A DNA stretch of 37,000 nucleotides. It comes from Pseudobdellovibrio sp. GTDB taxonomy: Bacteria > Bdellovibrionota > Bdellovibrionia > Bdellovibrionales > Bdellovibrionaceae. A program made the translations under genes and the position numbers. How positions within the stretch are numbered: position 1 is the first letter of the stretch; each line of letters opens with the position of its first letter. Under the pieces are notes generated by a model. The model was not told the origin of the DNA, made no database searches, and was given only the letters and a program-made list of their open reading frames with translations. This document shows positions 1 through 6,691 of the stretch, piece after piece. The stretch spans positions 1 to 37,000 of the forward strand of contig JAMPXC010000030.1 of the NCBI GenBank assembly GCA_023701385.1. Direction: 5' to 3'.

Positions 1-1
1 C

Positions 2-106
2 AGCTGTGATAAGGCTAAAAAAGAACTTGGCTTTAGTCCGAGAGCGTCTGATATTGCCATCGAAAATAGTGTACGATGGATGAAGGACCACGGTTATTTG
101 GATTAG
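2..106 (+). CDS. C-terminal end of an NAD-dependent epimerase/dehydratase-like protein (partial)
   Basis: An open frame enters from the left edge and stops at TAG 104-106, giving the last 34 residues of a protein. The pattern KAKKELGFSPR followed by a helix ending in WMKDHGYLD resembles the C-terminus of extended short-chain dehydrogenases such as dihydroflavonol-4-reductase or HpnA-like sugar epimerases. In those proteins a 'KARRELGY.PR' segment precedes a final amphipathic helix. The NAD-binding N-terminus is outside the window, so substrate and exact family cannot be assigned. The next gene starts 23 bases downstream on the same strand and could be cotranscribed. The family call rests only on this short tail. 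Confidence 0.55.
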   Translation, partial: SCDKAKKELGFSPRASDIAIENSVRWMKDHGYLD

Positions 107-129
107 ATCAGATAGCCAACAAAAGCTAA

Positions 130-1020
130 ATGAGAATTATTTTTATATTATTTTTTTCACTGATTGGTGCAGCCAGCGGCTACGTTTTGGTTCACGTTCC
201 TTCAGAAGAAACCATTAAAGGTTGTTTTAAAACTTCAATGTATGGAGTTGATCTGTGCCCAACAGATAAAAAAACCTATGTTCCACTTAAAAATATTTCG
301 TCTAAATTACAACGCGCCATTATCTTAACTGAAGATTCAGCCTTTTATACCCATAAAGGTTTCGATGAAGAAGGCTTAACCCGCTGTTATGAAAAACTAA
401 AAGAAACACACAAGATCACGTGTGGTGGTTCGACGATTACTCAGCAATTAGCGAAAAATTTATTTTTATATAAAGATAAAACTTTTGTGCGCAAAGGCTT
501 AGAAGCTTTAATCACGGTTAAATTAGAAAAAACTCTGACTAAAAAAGAAATTTTAGAACGCTATTTAAACGTTGTTCAATTTGGTAAAGATATTTACGGC
601 GTTAAACAAGCAGCGCAGTTTTATTTTAAAAAACATCCATCTGAATTAGATGTCGTTGAATCAGCTTTCTTGGCGATGGTTTTACCCAACCCCGAAAAAT
701 ATTCGAAAAGTTATTACCGTAAAGACTTAACAAAATTCGCGCGTAAAAGAATTTCTGGCATTGTTCGCGATATGCACCGTTATAAAATGTTAACTGACGA
801 CGACTTTTTTATGGCCATGGGAAAATTAGAATACTTTCTAACAACCGGACATCAAGAAGTTGATTCTAGCCCTTCTGATTTAAGTTCAGATGAATTAAAT
901 GAAATGATTGATGAAGGTGCTGAATCTCCGGCGGTGGCCACAGACCTGCCTCCGGCTGAAACACCACTGCCAGATGCACCCGCGCAGGTTGAAGCCACAG
1001 AAAAATCGACTGAAAACTAA
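130..1020 (+). CDS. mtgA: Monofunctional biosynthetic peptidoglycan transglycosylase (GT51, MtgA-like)
   Basis: Polymerises lipid II into glycan strands at the outer face of the inner membrane. A single N-terminal hydrophobic segment (residues about 2-20) anchors a GT51 domain. The first catalytic Glu is E68 in TEDSAFYTHKGF, followed by GGSTITQQLAKN (about 99-110) and the second conserved block EKTLTKKEILERYLNVVQFG. There is no transpeptidase domain, so it is the monofunctional type. At 296 residues it is longer than the usual 230-250 because of an acidic, Pro/Ala-rich tail from about residue 245, probably disordered and periplasmic. No clear Shine-Dalgarno sequence precedes the ATG. It converges with the minus-strand permease gene, and the two stop regions overlap by 4 bases. 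A bifunctional GT51 enzyme (PBP1A) is encoded at 24836. Confidence 0.9.
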   Translation: MRIIFILFFSLIGAASGYVLVHVPSEETIKGCFKTSMYGVDLCPTDKKTYVPLKNISSKLQRAIILTEDSAFYTHKGFDEEGLTRCYEKLKETHKITCGGSTITQQLAKNLFLYKDKTFVRKGLEALITVKLEKTLTKKEILERYLNVVQFGKDIYGVKQAAQFYFKKHPSELDVVESAFLAMVLPNPEKYSKSYYRKDLTKFARKRISGIVRDMHRYKMLTDDDFFMAMGKLEYFLTTGHQEVDSSPSDLSSDELNEMIDEGAESPAVATDLPPAETPLPDAPAQVEATEKSTEN

Positions 1021-1757
1021 TTAACTAGTTTTTTCTTAAATAACCGAAGACCGATAAAGCTAAATAAGATCACATAAACGATTAAGACCGCGATATGTGC
1101 AATATCGATTAATCCTATTTCTTTATATAAAACAGTACGCACTAATTTCACCGCATGAGCTAATGGAAAAATATAGGCTGCTGTTTTTAAATAGTATGGA
1201 ATTTCATCTAAAGAAAAATATGTTCCGCTGATCATGGATAACGGAACAATAACGCCTGAAGTTGAAAACACGAAGCTATCGTAATTTTTGGCAATGGCGA
1301 TCATAATCATACCGAACGAAGCAAAAACTAAGCTGAGTAAAAAAAGCACTGGTGCAATCACAAAGAAATTAGCATTAAATAATCCAAACATCGACGAAAC
1401 TAAGAAGACGCCTAACACACCTAAAAAACCCTTAGTTGCAGCCCACAACATTTCACCAAAGAAAATCTGCGTTGTCGAAACCGGAGTTAACAGCATCGCT
1501 GCATACGTTTTTTGGTACGTAAGCTTTGTGTAGTTCGGATACGTTGATTCAAAATACGCCACCATCATGGCTGTCGTACATAAAAGACCGGCAAAATAAA
1601 ACTGTAAAAACGACATTCCCTCAATCGAAGCAATGTAATGACCAAAACCAAAACCGAAAGCCCCTAGGAACATTAATGGTTCAAGCGTTGTCCAAAAAAG
1701 AGAAACGATAAATGTTTTTCTAAAGAATAAAAAATTACGGAGCCAAACATTATACAT
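1017..1757 (-). CDS. ABC-2 type transporter permease
   Basis: Integral membrane subunit of an ABC exporter, 246 residues with about six predicted transmembrane helices. The first follows a short cytoplasmic start (YNVWLRNFLFFRKTF), as in ABC-2/NodJ-type permeases. The C-terminal PLAHAVKLVRTVLYKE resembles the 'P.....RA...G' motif of this family. It starts 3 bases after the stop of the ATPase gene upstream on the same strand, so the two form one transcription unit and surely one transporter. ABC-2 exporters of this size move polysaccharides, lipid-linked oligosaccharides or drugs. Nothing here identifies the cargo. Confidence 0.85.
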   Translation of the reverse strand: MYNVWLRNFLFFRKTFIVSLFWTTLEPLMFLGAFGFGFGHYIASIEGMSFLQFYFAGLLCTTAMMVAYFESTYPNYTKLTYQKTYAAMLLTPVSTTQIFFGEMLWAATKGFLGVLGVFLVSSMFGLFNANFFVIAPVLFLLSLVFASFGMIMIAIAKNYDSFVFSTSGVIVPLSMISGTYFSLDEIPYYLKTAAYIFPLAHAVKLVRTVLYKEIGLIDIAHIAVLIVYVILFSFIGLRLFKKKLVN

Positions 1758-1760
1758 CGT

Positions 1761-2681
1761 CTAGCTCTTTTCGCGGATTTGATATCCGGCCAATTTTAAG
1801 AAGACATCGTTTAGGTTTGCCGCGCGCACGTAATAATGCGTGTTTTGAATATGACTGATAAAACCTTGTTTTGATTCTGCTGTTTTAAAGAATATAAATA
1901 AATTCTCTTCGTACTCTTGATATCTTAACCCAGCCTGTTCAACTTTGTTGATCCAGTAGCCTTTTTCTTTTCCGACCTCTAGCTCGATCACTTCAAGGCC
2001 TACATGCCTTTCAATGAGTTCTTTGGCTGTGCCATGATCTAAAATCACGCCGTGATCGATCATAATAATACGATCACAAAGACGTTCAGCTTCTTCCATA
2101 TAGTGAGTCGTCAGTACAAGAGTTGTATTATTTGATTTTAAACGTTCAAAATAATTCCAGATCCATAAACGCGCTTGTGGGTCTAAACCTGTCGTGGGTT
2201 CATCCATAAGAATAAACTGCGGTTTATGAATCAGCGCGCGCGCAATCGCTAAACGGCGTTTCATTCCGCCACTTAAAGCTTCGACACGTTTGTGCTTAAA
2301 ATCAGAAAGCTTCATTTCGGCTAATAAGTGTTCGGCCTGCGCTTCGGCTAAATCCCGATCCATATTGTGGTAACGGCCAAATAGCAATAAATTTTCTAAA
2401 GCACTGAAATCTGTATCTAGGCAATCTTCTTGCGGAACTACGCCGATGCGTGAACGAATTTGAGCAATGTCATTTTTAGTATTTAAACCAAGAACTAAAA
2501 GTTCTCCGGCTGAAGGAACAACTTGGCCGTAAATCATTTTGATGGTTGTGGTTTTTCCTGCGCCATTGGGCCCAAGAATTCCCACGCATTCGCCAGGTTT
2601 TATTTCAAAAGAAATTCCGTTCACCACAGGAATGCCATCATAGGTCTTTTTTAAGTTAATCGCGTTGAGAGCTAAAGACAT
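1761..2681 (-). CDS. ABC transporter ATP-binding protein (ABC-2 exporter, NodI/CcmA-like)
   Basis: ATPase subunit of the exporter whose permease follows at 1757. Numbered from ATG 2681 (306 residues): Walker A GPNGAGKTT at about 36-44, signature LSGGMKRRL, Walker B FILMDEPTTGLDP, then the H-loop segment TTHYMEEAERLCDRI. A C-terminal domain of about 80 residues after the nucleotide-binding core is typical of DrrA/NodI-like subunits. The frame stays open upstream to 2780. That 33-residue extension is rich in Cys, Phe and Tyr, does not resemble the family, and overlaps a tRNA-like sequence. I therefore prefer ATG 2681 (MSLALNAINLKKTYDG), which places the ATPase fold at the N-terminus, although its Shine-Dalgarno is weak. 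Confidence 0.87.
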   Translation of the reverse strand: MSLALNAINLKKTYDGIPVVNGISFEIKPGECVGILGPNGAGKTTTIKMIYGQVVPSAGELLVLGLNTKNDIAQIRSRIGVVPQEDCLDTDFSALENLLLFGRYHNMDRDLAEAQAEHLLAEMKLSDFKHKRVEALSGGMKRRLAIARALIHKPQFILMDEPTTGLDPQARLWIWNYFERLKSNNTTLVLTTHYMEEAERLCDRIIMIDHGVILDHGTAKELIERHVGLEVIELEVGKEKGYWINKVEQAGLRYQEYEENLFIFFKTAESKQGFISHIQNTHYYVRAANLNDVFLKLAGYQIREKS

Positions 2682-2814
2682 GTAAAAATAGTAACAGCGG
2701 ATAAACCTAACAACAATTCCATGTTCGCCAAATACTTCCGGGGATTTAAAGTCCCTACCTTGGTCTTGATTACAAATCAAAATCTAGGAATTAACGTACA
2801 GAAAAACTAGATCG

Positions 2815-2925
2815 CTAAATACTTTTAATCATTACGATAACCACAAGGATCATCATAATTAATCTAACAATTTCTTTAGTAATACGAATAAGGCGCCGAT
2901 AATACAAATAGCGGTATTTGTTCAT
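2815..2925 (-). CDS. Small hydrophobic peptide, 36 residues, putative single-pass membrane protein
   Basis: ATG at 2925-2923 is preceded on the minus strand by a near-perfect Shine-Dalgarno, AAGGAGGT (about 2931-2938), one of the strongest in the window. The frame runs 36 codons to TAG 2817-2815. The N-terminal half is very basic and aromatic (MNKYRYLYYRRLIR). The C-terminal half is a continuous hydrophobic stretch (about residues 19-33, IVRLIMMILVVIVMI) that could form one transmembrane helix with the positive end inside. I recognise no family. Size, charge pattern and isolation resemble small regulatory membrane proteins or type I toxin peptides, but no antisense RNA was demonstrated. The strong ribosome-binding site is the main argument that it is translated. 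Confidence 0.55.
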   Translation of the reverse strand: MNKYRYLYYRRLIRITKEIVRLIMMILVVIVMIKSI

Positions 2926-2965
2926 CAGGCACCTCCTTTCCGAATGTCGAAAATTAGGTCCACTA

Positions 2966-2998
2966 AAAAGCTGTTAGGTCATCCACTTAGCAGCTTTT
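2966..2998 (-). terminator. Stem-loop with T-rich flank, possible second typA terminator or leader hairpin
   Basis: AAAAGCTG (2966-2973) pairs with CAGCTTTT (2991-2998) around a 17-base loop. Read on the minus strand the stem ends in CAGCTTTTT, giving a short U tract. It lies downstream of typA's own terminator and upstream of the small ORF at 2925. It could be a back-up terminator or a leader structure of the small ORF. The loop is larger than ideal for an intrinsic terminator. Confidence 0.4.
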
Positions 2999-3018
2999 GC
3001 ATTTTTGAAGCCTCAAAA

Positions 3019-3045
3019 TAAAAAACCCGGTTTTACACCGGGTTT
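3019..3045 (-). terminator. Rho-independent terminator of typA
   Basis: AAAACCCGGT (about 3022-3031) and ACCGGGTTTT (about 3036-3045) form a 10-bp stem with a 4-6-base loop, just beyond the typA stop at 3057. On the minus strand the hairpin is followed by a T-rich run, which orients it as the terminator of typA. Confidence 0.85.
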
Positions 3046-3056
3046 TCGCTTTTTAA

Positions 3057-4877
3057 CTAGTCTTTATTTTTAGGTGGTTTAGGGCGCTTGTGCGGATCTA
3101 ACTCACGGCAACGGATACGGATATTTTTCGGAGTTACTTCGATTAACTCAGAATCTTTGATCCATTCCATAGCTTGCTCTAACGACATTGGTTTAACTGG
3201 TACTAAGCGGATTGCTTCATCGGCACCAGAGGCACGAACGTTCGTTAATTTTTTCTCTTCGCAGATGTTAACGATCATATCGTTATCTTTAGCGTTCTCA
3301 CCAACGATCATACCTTCGTAAACGTCTTGAACCGGTTGTACGAACATACGACCACGTTCTTGTTTAAACCAGATAGCGTAAGCTGTTGTAACACCTTTAC
3401 GATCGGCGATCATCGCGCCATTTAGACGAGAGTTGATATCACCGCGGTAGTCATCCCAACCAGCGAAGTTTGTATTTAATAAACCAGTACCACGAGTATC
3501 AGTTAAGAACTCAGAACGGTAACCGATTAAACCACGAGAAGGAATACGGAATTCTAAACGTGTACGACCAGAACCTTTTTGAACCATGTTCGTCATAACA
3601 CCTTTTCTAATTCCTAACTTCTCAGTTACAGCACCTACGTAAGCATCTTCGATATCGATAACAGCGTCTTCCATTGGCTCAAGTTTTTTGCCGTTTTCTT
3701 CTTTGAAGACAACTTGTGGTTTAGAAACTAATAACTCGAAACCTTCACGGCGCATTTGTTCGATTAATACACCTAACTGTAACTCACCACGACCGATAAC
3801 TTTGAAAGCATCAGTAGCAGCAGTTTTTTCCATACGGATAGCAACGTTGTATAATAATTCTTTCTCTAAACGATCTAAGATCTTACGAGAAGTAACCTGT
3901 TTACCTTCCATACCAGCGAATGGACCATTATTTACAGAGAAGATCATTCCTACTGTAGGTTCATCAACTTTGATACGTGGTAATGGACGTGGATCAGTGG
4001 CAGAAGTGATAGTGTCACCGATCGTGAAATCTTCGATACCAGCAACGATAGCGATATCACCTGCACCGATTTCATTAACCGGAACTTGTGAATTGATGTG
4101 GTAAGAGAATAACGCAGAAACTTTAACTTTCTTTTGTCCGTTTTCTTGAACGCAAACGACTTCGTCACCAACTTTGATTGTACCAGAACGAACACGACCG
4201 ATCGCTAAACGACCTACGTACTCATTGTAACCGATGTTAGAAACCATAATTTGTAATGGTTGATCCATATCCGCTTTTGGTGGCGGAACTAAATTAACGA
4301 TAGCATCGTATAAACACTCTAATGAATTTGTTTTTACGTTTGGATCAAGAGTTGCCATACCTTCACGCGCGATAGCGTAAACAGTGTGGAAATCACATTG
4401 TTCTTCATTTGCATCTAAGTCGATGAATAGATCGAAGATTTCATTATGAACTTCTTGGATACGAGCATCTGGACGGTCGATCTTGTTGATAACAACCATC
4501 ACTTTTAAGTTTTGCTCTAATGCTTTTTTTAATACGAAACGAGTTTGTGGTAATGGACCTTCTGAAGCATCGCAAAGAATGATCGCGCCATCTACCATGT
4601 TAAGAACGCGTTCTACTTCTCCACCGAAGTCACTATGGCCCGGAGTATCTACGATATTAATTTTAATATCTTTGTAAGTGAACGACGCATTTTTTGCGGC
4701 GATAGTGATACCACGTTCTTTTTCAAGATCCATAGAATCCATAAGACGTTCTTCAACGGCTTGGTTGTCACGGAACATACCCGCTTGCTTAATCAAGTGA
4801 TCTACCAGAGTTGTTTTCCCGTGATCGACGTGCGCGATAATCGCGATATTTCTAATTTTCTTTGGATCTTGAATCAT
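3057..4877 (-). CDS. typA: Translational GTPase TypA/BipA
   Basis: Ribosome-associated GTPase related to EF-G, needed for 50S assembly and for growth under stress or cold in other bacteria. The 606 residues match the family length (E. coli about 607). G1 is AHVDHGKTT (15-23), the switch I region [10 protein letters not shown] follows, G3 is [12 protein letters not shown] (about 77-88) and G4 is NKID. The TypA-specific C-terminal half includes [19 protein letters not shown] and [13 protein letters not shown]-type segments. The ATG is preceded by AAGGA at a good distance. An intrinsic terminator follows at 3019-3045. It is separated by 52 bases from the dus gene upstream on the same strand, so it may share that transcript or have its own promoter. 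Confidence 0.97.
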   Translation of the reverse strand: MIQDPKKIRNIAIIAHVDHGKTTLVDHLIKQAGMFRDNQAVEERLMDSMDLEKERGITIAAKNASFTYKDIKINIVDTPGHSDFGGEVERVLNMVDGAIILCDASEGPLPQTRFVLKKALEQNLKVMVVINKIDRPDARIQEVHNEIFDLFIDLDANEEQCDFHTVYAIAREGMATLDPNVKTNSLECLYDAIVNLVPPPKADMDQPLQIMVSNIGYNEYVGRLAIGRVRSGTIKVGDEVVCVQENGQKKVKVSALFSYHINSQVPVNEIGAGDIAIVAGIEDFTIGDTITSATDPRPLPRIKVDEPTVGMIFSVNNGPFAGMEGKQVTSRKILDRLEKELLYNVAIRMEKTAATDAFKVIGRGELQLGVLIEQMRREGFELLVSKPQVVFKEENGKKLEPMEDAVIDIEDAYVGAVTEKLGIRKGVMTNMVQKGSGRTRLEFRIPSRGLIGYRSEFLTDTRGTGLLNTNFAGWDDYRGDINSRLNGAMIADRKGVTTAYAIWFKQERGRMFVQPVQDVYEGMIVGENAKDNDMIVNICEEKKLTNVRASGADEAIRLVPVKPMSLEQAMEWIKDSELIEVTPKNIRIRCRELDPHKRPKPPKNKD

Positions 4878-4929
4878 TCGTTTTTCCTTACGTTGTTAAA
4901 ATGTAAAATCTAAAAAGTAAATTCAGACA

Positions 4930-6000
4930 CTAACCGTGCCCGCCCATAAGAAATTCCTCATGAGACGTGTCTTCCTGGTCAAAGTCTGAAATTGAACGAA
5001 AGAAGTCTAGCGCACAAGACAAGACTTCGTCATTATTCTTCAACTGAAAAATATCTTTTCTGAACTGGGCAGCTCCTGGATATCCTGTCGAAAACCAAGA
5101 AGCAAATTTTTTCAGCTGAATACCTAGAATATGCTCCGAACAGTGTGTCTGTAAAGCCACATGCAGGTCCTGAAATATGCCATGGTAGTTGCGTTTAAGG
5201 TCCGAACGCACTGGTTCGTTCTTCCACAAGCTTAAGGCATCAGCAAAAATAAGTGGATTTTTAAGAGCACCGCGACCAATAAGCACGCCATCGCAGCCTG
5301 TTTCTTTAAGCCGCTTAACAGCAGATTGTGGAGTTAGGATATCGCCGTTTCCTAATAAAGGAACTTTTGTTTTCGCTTTAAGATCCGCGATGAAATCCCA
5401 GTCAGCTAAACCAGAATAACCTTGGGCACGAGTACGGCCATGAATAGCTACCCAAGTGATTCCCGTATCATGGGCTAAATTACAAACATCAAGAGCATTT
5501 CTTTGAGTTTGATCCCAACCCGTTCTGATTTTGATCGTGACCGGAATTTTTACGGCTTTAACACAAGAACTTAAAACCTTTTCCATCGTCACAAGATCTT
5601 TCATCATTGCAGATCCTGCGCCTTTTTTTACAACTTTCGGAACCGGACAACCAAAATTTAAATCGACGAAATCAGCTCCCAGTGATTCTGCAACCTGCGC
5701 CCCTTTGGCTATCGTCTCTGCATCTTCGCCGAAAAGCTGAATTCCAATGGGACGTTGGCTTTCGTCGTAACTCATTAATTGCATTGTTCTTTCAGATTTG
5801 TATTCAATTCCCGTTGCAGAAACGAGTTCAGTCACAACCACACTGGCGTCGAGTTTGCGCATAAAACTACGGAACGCATGGTCAGTAATTCCAGCCATAG
5901 GAGCCAATACGAAGGGATTCTTCTTTAGGGCATCTAAAGGATGTACGCGTCTAGCGTCTAAACTATTAAGACTATTCAGATTTGTTGAAGTTGCTGACAT
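4930..6000 (-). CDS. dusB: tRNA-dihydrouridine synthase (DusB-like)
   Basis: FMN- and NADPH-dependent reduction of uridine to dihydrouridine in the tRNA D-loop. Visible family blocks are FVLAPMAGITDHAFR (30-44, FMN binding), GIQLFGED, the catalytic-cysteine segment NFGCPVPKVVKKGAGSAMM with C118, the Lys/His block TIKIRTGWD and AIHGRTRAQGYSG, and IGRGALKNPLIF. The protein has 356 residues against about 320 in E. coli DusB. The excess lies in a 27-residue N-terminal leader and a short acidic tail. The ATG at 6000 has no Shine-Dalgarno. A sigma70-type promoter 8 bases upstream predicts a leaderless message. The Dus subfamily (B versus others) is less certain than the enzyme class. Confidence 0.9.
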   Translation of the reverse strand: MSATSTNLNSLNSLDARRVHPLDALKKNPFVLAPMAGITDHAFRSFMRKLDASVVVTELVSATGIEYKSERTMQLMSYDESQRPIGIQLFGEDAETIAKGAQVAESLGADFVDLNFGCPVPKVVKKGAGSAMMKDLVTMEKVLSSCVKAVKIPVTIKIRTGWDQTQRNALDVCNLAHDTGITWVAIHGRTRAQGYSGLADWDFIADLKAKTKVPLLGNGDILTPQSAVKRLKETGCDGVLIGRGALKNPLIFADALSLWKNEPVRSDLKRNYHGIFQDLHVALQTHCSEHILGIQLKKFASWFSTGYPGAAQFRKDIFQLKNNDEVLSCALDFFRSISDFDQEDTSHEEFLMGGHG

Positions 6001-6008
6001 GCGATTTG

Positions 6009-6037
6009 GTTATGCCCGGGATCAAATTTGCGGTCAA
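6009..6037 (-). promoter_or_regulatory. Candidate sigma70 promoter for the dus gene, predicting a leaderless mRNA
   Basis: On the minus strand TTGACC (6037-6032) is separated by exactly 17 bases from CATAAC (6014-6009). Only 8 bases lie between the -10 box and the ATG at 6000, so transcription would begin at or within about two bases of the start codon. This fits the absence of a Shine-Dalgarno sequence. The -35 is strong and the -10 matches four of six positions. Confidence 0.4.
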
Positions 6038-6110
6038 GGATAAGCCCAAAAGGGCCTGCAAACTGATTTTTAACCGTGCATAAATAACAAGGGTGTTTTA
6101 GTCTTCATTC

Positions 6111-6599
6111 ATGAAAACTCTTGTTTTTACTCTGACTTTGTTTGTTATGCTCGCGGCTCACGCTGAAACCGTTAAACCAGCTTACTCTTCTCATTTTATT
6201 TTAACACGCATTCTTGAGTATAAAAATCTATCCTTTAAACCTGAAATTCCACTACCGACTGTTTTGTTTTCTAGCGAAGCAAACCTTAAAGAGTTTCAAG
6301 ACGATGTCGAACCTCAGTGGGGATTTAGACCTGACGTCATTACTAACGCTTACATCGCGCATCTCAATAAAATTTACCTCTACGATGATAAAGCTTATTA
6401 CGCTGAACATCAGCGCTGCATTGACGATTCTTTGGCGCATGAATTGGCCCATTATGTTCAGGTACAATACCGCAAATGGGATTTAAGTGACGAGAGCCTT
6501 GAATGGGATGCCATTGACACACAAAACTGGTTTCGTTCGCAACACTGTTCGCGCCATACCACAAAAACAAAAAAAAGTGTATCTTATTATCAACTATAA
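6111..6599 (+). CDS. Small secreted HExxH protein, putative zinc metallopeptidase
   Basis: A 162-residue protein with a Sec signal peptide (MKTLVFTLTLFVMLAAHA, cleavage after about residue 18). The mature part carries HELAH (H110, E111, H114) in SLAHELAHYVQVQY, the zincin motif. An acidic segment follows with E128, E131 and D133, one of which could be the third zinc ligand. Mature size is about 16 kDa, near that of minimal gluzincin-like domains of unknown function found in proteobacteria. I recognise no characterised family member. It is predicted to act in the periplasm or outside the cell, and substrate and activity are unknown. No convincing Shine-Dalgarno precedes the ATG. It is divergent from dus and 92 bases upstream of the SNF2 gene. 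Confidence 0.7.
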   Translation: MKTLVFTLTLFVMLAAHAETVKPAYSSHFILTRILEYKNLSFKPEIPLPTVLFSSEANLKEFQDDVEPQWGFRPDVITNAYIAHLNKIYLYDDKAYYAEHQRCIDDSLAHELAHYVQVQYRKWDLSDESLEWDAIDTQNWFRSQHCSRHTTKTKKSVSYYQL

Positions 6600-6624
6600 A
6601 AAGGTCAGTTTTTCTGCCAACAAA

Positions 6625-6653
6625 TTGCTAAGATTCGACATCCTTGTTAGTAT
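6625..6653 (+). promoter_or_regulatory. Candidate extended -10 sigma70 promoter for the SNF2-family gene
   Basis: TTGCTA (6625-6630), a 17-base spacer, then TAGTAT (6648-6653) preceded by TG at the extended -10 position (6645-6647 reads TGT). The predicted start lies near 6660, inside the left arm of the hairpin that overlaps the gene's Shine-Dalgarno. Confidence 0.4.
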
Positions 6654-6655
6654 AT

Positions 6656-6685
6656 CCAATTCCCCGATAAAAAATTCGGGATTGG
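6656..6685 (+). promoter_or_regulatory. Hairpin overlapping the Shine-Dalgarno of the SNF2-family gene
   Basis: CCAAT-T-CCC-C-GA (6656-6667) can pair with TC-GGG-ATTGG (6676-6685), giving ten pairs with two single-base bulges around a short A-rich loop. The right arm covers most of the Shine-Dalgarno TTGGAG (6682-6687) that serves the GTG start at 6692. The stem could limit ribosome access, which is inference from base pairing. Confidence 0.45.
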
Positions 6686-6691
6686 AGTCTC

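Larger units (their letters stand above)
2682..3056. other. 375-base intergenic region with small ORF, tRNA-like fragment and hairpins
   Basis: No conventional gene lies between the ABC ATPase start and the typA stop. In order of rising coordinate it holds a tRNA-Thr-like anticodon/T-arm fragment (2738-2783, minus sense), a probable 36-codon membrane peptide with a strong Shine-Dalgarno (2815-2925, minus), a stem-loop at 2966-2998, and the typA terminator at 3021-3044. This is denser in structure than the other intergenic stretches of the window. Confidence 0.7.

Noticed and set aside
2682-2780. 33-codon N-terminal extension of the ABC ATPase frame
   Set aside because: It does not resemble the family, holds the tRNA-like sequence, and starting at 2681 puts the ATPase fold at the N-terminus as in homologues.
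3688-4104. 138-codon plus-strand frame inside typA
   Set aside because: It is antisense to an intact, fully conserved GTPase, with no ribosome-binding site and composition typical of a shadow frame.
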